Shown one piece after another: positions 59,198 through 64,000 of a DNA stretch of 64,000 bases. The stretch covers positions 310,001-374,000 of the forward strand of contig NZ_JANHDN010000003.1 in the NCBI RefSeq assembly GCF_024494565.1. Reading direction: 5' to 3'. How positions within the stretch are numbered: position 1 is the first letter of the stretch; each line of letters begins with the position of its first letter. This DNA comes from Halorubrum rutilum (GTDB lineage: Archaea; Halobacteriota; Halobacteria; Halobacteriales; Haloferacaceae). Under the pieces are notes generated by a model. It was given only the letters and a program-made list of their open reading frames with translations, was not told the DNA's origin and made no database searches. A program made the position numbers and the translations under genes.

Positions 59198-61075
59198 ATG
59201 ACCGATTCGCCCGCGGCCGGTCGTGGCTCCCTCCCGCCCGATCCGGCCGACCTCTCCGTCACCGTCGTCGACGGCTACGTCGACGAGCCGGCGCACTTCG
59301 GCGTGCCGCCGTACATCTCGACGTACCCGCGGTACACGGCCGGCGCGCTCGTCGACGCGGGCGTCCCCGAGTCGCGGATCACCTATCACACGATCGACGA
59401 GCTGCGCGACGACCGCTCGAAGCGCGCCGACGTCGCCGACGCCGACCTCATGGTGTACGTCGGCGGGATGACGGTCCCCGGGAAGTACGTCGGCGGGACC
59501 CCCGCCGAGCCGGACGAGGTCCGGGAGCTCGGCTGGACCGCGGACGGCGTGACCCTCCTCGGCGGCCCCGTGCGGTTCGGCGTCGGCGAGGAGAACGCGG
59601 GCGCGACGGAGACCGAGCGCGACGACCTCGACTACGACTTCGTCGCCATGGGCGACGTGGAGGCGGCCGCGTACGACCTCGTGCGCGAGGGGTTAGAGGG
59701 GTTCGGCAACCGGATGCGCGACAACGCCGAGATCGACCGGTGGGCCGAGAAGGGGGCGTTCGTCGTCGAGCAGCACCCGAACCACCCCGACTACCTCATC
59801 TGCGAGATGGAGACCTCCCGCGGCTGCGCCTACCGCTGCTCGTTCTGCACCGAGCCGCTGTACGGCGACCCGGCGTTCCGCGAGGCGCGGTCGGTCGTCG
59901 ACGAGGTGGACGCGCTCTCCGGCCGGGGAGTCAGGCACTTCCGGCTCGGCCGGCAGGCCGACATCCTCGCGTTCGGCGGCGACGGCGAGGCGCCGAACCC
60001 CGACGCGCTCCGGGAGCTGTACGGCGGGATCCGCGAGGTCGCGCCCGACCTCCGGACGCTCCACCTCGACAACATGAACCCGGTGACGATCACCGACTAC
60101 CCCGAGGCCTCCCGCGAGGCGATCCGGGTCATCGCCGCGCACAACACGCCCGGCGACACCGCCGCGTTCGGGCTGGAGTCGGCAGACCCGGTGGTGCAGG
60201 AGCAGAACAACCTGCTCGTCACCGCCGAGGAGTGCCTGGAGGCGGTCCGCGTCGTCAACGAGGAGGGCGGCTGGCGGCCGGGCGACGACCCGGAGGCGAC
60301 GCCCGGCCCCGACGACCGCCTGACCGGTCCCTCGACCGGGCCCGACGCCTCGCCGCGGCTCCCGAAGCTGCTGCCCGGGATCAACCTCGTCCACGGGCTC
60401 GCCGGCGAGCGGCCGGAGACGTACGAGCACAACAAGCGGTTCCTCCAGACCGTCTACGACGAGGGGCTCATGCTCCGCCGGATCAACATCCGGCAGGTGA
60501 TGGCGTTCGCCGGCACGGAGATGGCGGAGACGGGCGCGGACATCGCCCAGGAGCACAAAGACCGGTTCCAGGCGTACAAGCGGGAGGTGCGCGAGACCGT
60601 CGACAACCCGATGCTCGACCGGGTCGTCCCGCCGGGGACCGTCCTCCCGGACGTCCACCTGGAGTACCACCAGGACGGGAAGACGTTCGGGCGCCAGCTC
60701 AGCACGTACGCCCTCCTCGTCGCCGTCCCCGGCGAGCGCGAGCTCGGCACGGCCATCGACGTGGCGATCACCGACCACGGCTACCGCTCCGTGACGGGCG
60801 TCCCGTACCCCCTCGACGTCAACGCGGCGTCGATGGACGAGCTGACGGCGATCCCCGGGATCAACCGGAGCAAGGCCGGCGACGTCGTCGTCGGGCGGCC
60901 GTACGGCTCGGTCGGGGAGGTCGACGCCGGCGTGGCCGACCTCTCGCGGTTCGCCGTCGCCGACGACACGGACGTCCCGATCCCCGGCCGCGAGCGCGCC
61001 GGGTCCGGGCCCGGTCCGGCCGCGCGGTCGCTGCTCGACCGGCGCGAGGGCTCCTCCGTCGGTCGCGGGGACTGA
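59198..61075 (+). CDS. Radical SAM protein with C-terminal helix-hairpin-helix
   Basis: A 625-residue protein. Residues 15-190 resemble the cobalamin-binding-like N-terminal domain seen in many radical SAM enzymes. The radical SAM core begins with CAYRCSFC (CxxxCxxC, binding the 4Fe-4S cluster) near residue 212. A TRAM-like segment may occupy about 460-530, and the final folded part is helix-hairpin-helix (NAASMDELTAIPGINRSKAGDVV). The mix points to a nucleic-acid-related methylthiolase-type or modification enzyme. Substrate unknown. It is followed by the MBL gene after 4 bp. Confidence 0.85.
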   Translation: MTDSPAAGRGSLPPDPADLSVTVVDGYVDEPAHFGVPPYISTYPRYTAGALVDAGVPESRITYHTIDELRDDRSKRADVADADLMVYVGGMTVPGKYVGGTPAEPDEVRELGWTADGVTLLGGPVRFGVGEENAGATETERDDLDYDFVAMGDVEAAAYDLVREGLEGFGNRMRDNAEIDRWAEKGAFVVEQHPNHPDYLICEMETSRGCAYRCSFCTEPLYGDPAFREARSVVDEVDALSGRGVRHFRLGRQADILAFGGDGEAPNPDALRELYGGIREVAPDLRTLHLDNMNPVTITDYPEASREAIRVIAAHNTPGDTAAFGLESADPVVQEQNNLLVTAEECLEAVRVVNEEGGWRPGDDPEATPGPDDRLTGPSTGPDASPRLPKLLPGINLVHGLAGERPETYEHNKRFLQTVYDEGLMLRRINIRQVMAFAGTEMAETGADIAQEHKDRFQAYKREVRETVDNPMLDRVVPPGTVLPDVHLEYHQDGKTFGRQLSTYALLVAVPGERELGTAIDVAITDHGYRSVTGVPYPLDVNAASMDELTAIPGINRSKAGDVVVGRPYGSVGEVDAGVADLSRFAVADDTDVPIPGRERAGSGPGPAARSLLDRREGSSVGRGD

Positions 61076-61079
61076 GGAG

Positions 61080-61937
61080 ATGCCCGCGGCGCCGGACCCG
61101 GAGTCGTCGGTCGAGCGCGTGCCGGTCCCCGTCGACACCCGCGCGCCCGGCGGAACGACGAACGCCTACGTCGCGGCGGGACTCCTCGTCGACCCCGCGG
61201 CCCGCACCGACGCGCTCGACGCCGCGGTCGGCGTCGACGGGGTGGGTGACGGCGGCCACGAGAGAGGGGACGCCGCCGCGGTCGACGCGATCGCGGTCAC
61301 CCACGCCCACCCGGACCACGTCGGCGCGGTCGCCGAGTACGCGGAGCTGACCGGGGCGCCCGTCCTCGCGCGCGCCGACCACGTCGAGCGGTTCGCGGAG
61401 GCGACCGGCGTCGAGCCGGACGGGACGTTCGAGGGCGGGGAGCCCGTCGGCCCGACCGCCGTCCGCGCGGTCGACACGCCCGGCCACGCACCGGACCACG
61501 TCGCCTTCGCGGTCGGACCGACGGGCGGGGACGGGGGCGACGCCGCCGAGCCTCGGGAGCTCCTCTGCGGCGACCTCGCCGTCGCCGAGGGGAGCGTCGT
61601 CGTGGGCGCGCCCGAGGGCGACCTCCGCGGGTACCTCGACAGCCTCGAACGCGTCCGCGATGCGGGCTACGACCGGCTCTACCCGGGGCACGGTCCCGCA
61701 ATCGACGATCCCGAGGCGGTCTGCGACCGACTGATCGATCACCGGCTCGACCGGGAGCGGGCGGTCCTCGCGGCGGTCGAGGAGGGCGCGAGCGACGTGG
61801 ACGCGGTCGTCGACGCCGCGTACGAGAAGGACCTGACCGGCGTCGCCGACCTCGCGCGGGCGACGGTCGTCGCGCACTTGGAGAAGCTCGCGGCGGAGGG
61901 GCGGATCGACGGGTCGTGGAGCGACCCGTCGCCGTAG
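61080..61937 (+). CDS. Metallo-beta-lactamase-fold hydrolase
   Basis: A 285-residue MBL protein with THAHPDHVG, DTPGHAPDHVAF, LCGDLAV and YPGHG metal ligands, like the LACTB2/glyoxalase II type. A winged-helix-like C-terminus (about 225-280; YEKDLTGVADLARATVVAHLEKLAAEG) matches the LACTB2 plan. Some such proteins cleave RNA, others thioesters. It begins 4 bp after the radical SAM gene and is probably translated from the same mRNA. Confidence 0.85.
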   Translation: MPAAPDPESSVERVPVPVDTRAPGGTTNAYVAAGLLVDPAARTDALDAAVGVDGVGDGGHERGDAAAVDAIAVTHAHPDHVGAVAEYAELTGAPVLARADHVERFAEATGVEPDGTFEGGEPVGPTAVRAVDTPGHAPDHVAFAVGPTGGDGGDAAEPRELLCGDLAVAEGSVVVGAPEGDLRGYLDSLERVRDAGYDRLYPGHGPAIDDPEAVCDRLIDHRLDRERAVLAAVEEGASDVDAVVDAAYEKDLTGVADLARATVVAHLEKLAAEGRIDGSWSDPSP

Positions 61938-61944
61938 TTATACG
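61934..61944 (+). promoter_or_regulatory. TATA box of the membrane histidine kinase at 61968
   Basis: The sequence gtagttatacg is centred about 29 bp before the ATG at 61968 and overlaps the end of the MBL gene. Confidence 0.55.
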
Positions 61945-61967
61945 TTGCGCACCGGAATGGGACGGAT

Positions 61968-63554
61968 ATGTCGGATGTCGCCGGCGATCCGCCGATGTCC
62001 ACCCGGCTCCTCGGCCGATACGGGGGGCCGATCGTCGCCGGACTGGGGTTCGTCGTCACGCGGTTCTTCGTCGCGGAGGCGGTCGTGCTCTCTGGCGGAC
62101 CGCTCGCCGTCGCCGCCACCGTCGGGTCGCTGGTGGTCGGGCTCGCGGTCGCCGTCGCCGGCGTCGCGCTCGGGGTCGGCGCGTTCTCCCCGGCGTACGT
62201 CGCCGACGTCAGCCGGGGCTGCCTGTTCGGGACCGGCGCGATGACGGCCGCGCTCGCCGTCACCGTCGCGGCGACCGGCGTGGACATGATCGGAGCGGCG
62301 ATCGGGACCCAGCTGCTCGTCGCGAACGTCCTCCTCGCCGGCGCCATCGGCGGGATGGTCAACGGCCACCGGAAGGCGTCCCTCCGGCGGCGGCGGGCGG
62401 CGATCATGCGCAGCGCGAACCGCGCGCGCTTCATCAACCGGCTCCTCCGTCACGAGGTGTTGAACGCCGCGGCGATCATCGACGGCCACGCCGAGCTGCT
62501 CCGGGGCGACGACGCGAACCGCGACCGCTCCGTCGACGCCATTCGCCGCGGCGCCGAGCGGATCGAGTCGACGGTCGACGGCGTCGGAACCATCGCCGAC
62601 GCCGGGTCGGACGACGCGGTCTCGCTCGCCGCGGCGGTTCGCGCCGGGATCGAGTCGGCCGGCGACGGGGAGACGTCCGATCGGGCGGCGTCGATCGACC
62701 TCGTCGCCCCGGCCGACGGCGACGACGCCGGAGGGTCCGCCGACACCGGGGGCGACGAGCCCGCCGAGCCGCTCGCGGTCGAGGCCGACGACCGGCTCTC
62801 GGTGGTGTTCGAGCGGCTGATCGAACACGCCGTCGACGTCCGCGGCGCCGAGCGCGTCCGGATCGAGACGACGGCCGGGCGACACGCGGCCGCCGCGGCG
62901 GTCGTCGACGACGGGACCCCGCCGTCCGATCGACAGCGCGACGTCCTCGAACGCGGCTCGTTTCCGGAGTACGACGACCCGACGAACGGGTTCGCGCTGC
63001 AGGCGGCGTCGCTCCTCGTCGGCGAGTACGACGGGTCGATCCGGGTCGATCGCGGCGACGAGACGCGGATCGCGGTGCGGCTCCCCCGTGCGAGCGTCGA
63101 CGCGGCGGCGGCCGCGGTCGGCGTGGAGTACCCGGACCTGCGTCGGGCGGTCGTCGCGGGGATCGGCGCGGGCGTCGCCATGGGGGGCCTCTACTGGTCG
63201 ACGAGCGGCGTCCTCCCGGTGATCGGCGCCCTGTACGGCGTCGAGAACGTCGCGATCGGCTGGATCACGCACCTGTTCCACAGCGTCGTGTTCGCGCTCC
63301 TGTTCGTCGCCGTCGCGTCCAGGTCCGACGCCCGGACGCGCCTCGACCGTCCGCTCGGCGCGAGCCTCGCCGGCGTCGGGTGGGGGACGCTGCTCTGGCT
63401 GGTCGCCGCCGGGCTGCTCATGCCGGTCTGGCTCCGGGCCGTCGGCGTCCCGGCGACGCTGCCGAACCTCCCGCCGATCGGCCTCTTCGGTCACGTGCTC
63501 TGGGGCGCGACGCTCGGCCTCGGATACGTGTCGCTCGGCGGGCGGTTCGACTGA
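61968..63554 (+). CDS. Membrane histidine kinase-like protein with membrane blocks on both sides of the kinase core
   Basis: A 528-residue protein. Four membrane helices (about 20-130) precede an H-box with the likely His162 (NRLLRHEVLNAAAIIDGHAELL), then an ATPase-like domain (about 265-375) whose N-box and G-box are weak (VVDDGTPPSDRQ, TNGFALQAASLL). Four more membrane helices follow (about 390-520), ending LGLGYVSLGG. A kinase core between two membrane blocks is unusual. The degenerate ATP-site makes kinase activity uncertain. The ATG follows a TATA box by 29 bp. Confidence 0.75.
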   Translation: MSDVAGDPPMSTRLLGRYGGPIVAGLGFVVTRFFVAEAVVLSGGPLAVAATVGSLVVGLAVAVAGVALGVGAFSPAYVADVSRGCLFGTGAMTAALAVTVAATGVDMIGAAIGTQLLVANVLLAGAIGGMVNGHRKASLRRRRAAIMRSANRARFINRLLRHEVLNAAAIIDGHAELLRGDDANRDRSVDAIRRGAERIESTVDGVGTIADAGSDDAVSLAAAVRAGIESAGDGETSDRAASIDLVAPADGDDAGGSADTGGDEPAEPLAVEADDRLSVVFERLIEHAVDVRGAERVRIETTAGRHAAAAAVVDDGTPPSDRQRDVLERGSFPEYDDPTNGFALQAASLLVGEYDGSIRVDRGDETRIAVRLPRASVDAAAAAVGVEYPDLRRAVVAGIGAGVAMGGLYWSTSGVLPVIGALYGVENVAIGWITHLFHSVVFALLFVAVASRSDARTRLDRPLGASLAGVGWGTLLWLVAAGLLMPVWLRAVGVPATLPNLPPIGLFGHVLWGATLGLGYVSLGGRFD

Positions 63555-63588
63555 TCGGTCGGGGCCGCGGAGACGTGCCCGTCCGGGC

Positions 63589-64000
63589 TCAGGGCTCCGC
63601 CTCCAGCTCGCCGGACAGCGCGCGGAGCGGCGTCTCCGTCACGTCGACGAAGCGACCGCCGACGTCCGCGACGCCGCCGTCGGTGGCGGGGTCGTCGCCG
63701 ACGTGGATCAGCGTCTCGGGGGCGACGTCGAGCGCCTCGGCGGCGGCCTCGAACGCCTTCGGGTGGGGCTTGCGCCACCCGCAGCCGACGCTGGTCGTGA
63801 CCGCGTCGAACTCGCCGCGGAGGCCCGCGCGGATCAGCGTCTTGGAGACGAGCTCCGGCACGGCGCAGTTCGAGAGGAGCCCGACCGGCCCCCGCTCGGC
63901 CGCGTCGTGCACGGCGTCACGGGCGCCGTCGCGCCGGGCCACGTCCGGGTCGAACGCCGCGACGACGGCGTGTCGGACGACGTTCTCCGCGGCGTCGACG
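63589..64000 (-). CDS. HAD-superfamily hydrolase, N-terminus outside the window
   Basis: The last 137 residues of a HAD phosphatase-like protein. Motif II (GLLSNCAVPEL), motif III Lys (GWRKPHPKAFEAA) and motif IV (LIHVGDDPATDG) are visible; motif I with the nucleophilic Asp lies beyond the window. The arrangement is that of a phosphoglycolate-phosphatase-like or epoxide-hydrolase-like HAD. Substrate cannot be told. The open frame runs to base 64000 without a start that fits. Confidence 0.85.
   Translation of the reverse strand, partial: VDAAENVVRHAVVAAFDPDVARRDGARDAVHDAAERGPVGLLSNCAVPELVSKTLIRAGLRGEFDAVTTSVGCGWRKPHPKAFEAAAEALDVAPETLIHVGDDPATDGGVADVGGRFVDVTETPLRALSGELEAEP

Overview
The window is about 64 kb of chromosome from an extremely halophilic archaeon. 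The base composition is very G+C-rich, the predicted proteins are strongly acidic, and many start codons lie about 25-30 bp downstream of a TATA box with no ribosome binding site (leaderless genes). The content is haloarchaeal: TFB, proteasome beta, RpoL, S15, S1e, KEOPS Pcc1, the RPA operon, Mch, Bat/Brp and a sensory rhodopsin I pair. A Halorubrum-like member of the Haloferacales fits, but I cannot fix the genus from sequence alone. I saw no rRNA, tRNA, CRISPR array, transposase or replication origin.

Layout. 1-8.9 kb: a truncated PAS histidine kinase, an S9 peptidase, a glycosyltransferase, a membrane-anchored blue copper protein, mch, and a PhoU/TrkA-C protein. 8.9-17 kb: MfnA-type decarboxylase, ppsA with a candidate TrmB site, a MinD-led operon of unknown function, and a rhodanese-metallo-beta-lactamase fusion. 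17-23 kb: endonuclease V coupled to an AN1-finger rhomboid protease, aroD, tfb, a corrinoid-binding-like protein and an inosine/xanthosine triphosphatase. 23-30 kb: small regulators, an SPFH protein, then the divergent pair bat and brp (light regulation and retinal synthesis), and archaetidylserine synthase. 30-37 kb: psmB, a uracil-DNA glycosylase, a PHP protein with an asparagine-synthase-like protein, and an NhaC antiporter with a TRAM protein. 37-41 kb: the core information cluster rps15 - recJ-like - pcc1 - rps1e, then rpoL and a GT4 glycosyltransferase. 42-46.4 kb: the rpa1 - rpap - rpe single-strand-DNA-binding operon. 47-51 kb: a two-subunit haloarchaeal ketothiolase and the htrI-sopI phototaxis operon. 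51-64 kb: mutL, a glutathione-transferase-like reductase, an FAD oxidase, hsp20, a probable acquired gene at 57.8 kb, a radical SAM protein, a metallo-beta-lactamase and an unusual membrane kinase.

The light-related genes are spread over 25 kb but fit together: Brp makes retinal, Bat is the activator of such genes, and SopI/HtrI use retinal to steer swimming. No bacteriorhodopsin gene lies inside the window.

The most unusual content is a family of five intergenic elements, each about 240-420 bp, at 19.1, 34.5, 40.1, 53.6 and 55.5 kb. They share a fixed order of conserved blocks and hairpins. Helix sequences change between copies while pairing is kept, including all of T-A, C-G and G-C at one position of a 12-20 bp stem. 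Two of the hairpins carry tandem GA/GA internal loops. This is the signature of a conserved structured RNA, or of a mobile element with a structured body, and I do not recognise it as a named family. One copy contains a long G/C homopolymer tract that is probably a sequence error.
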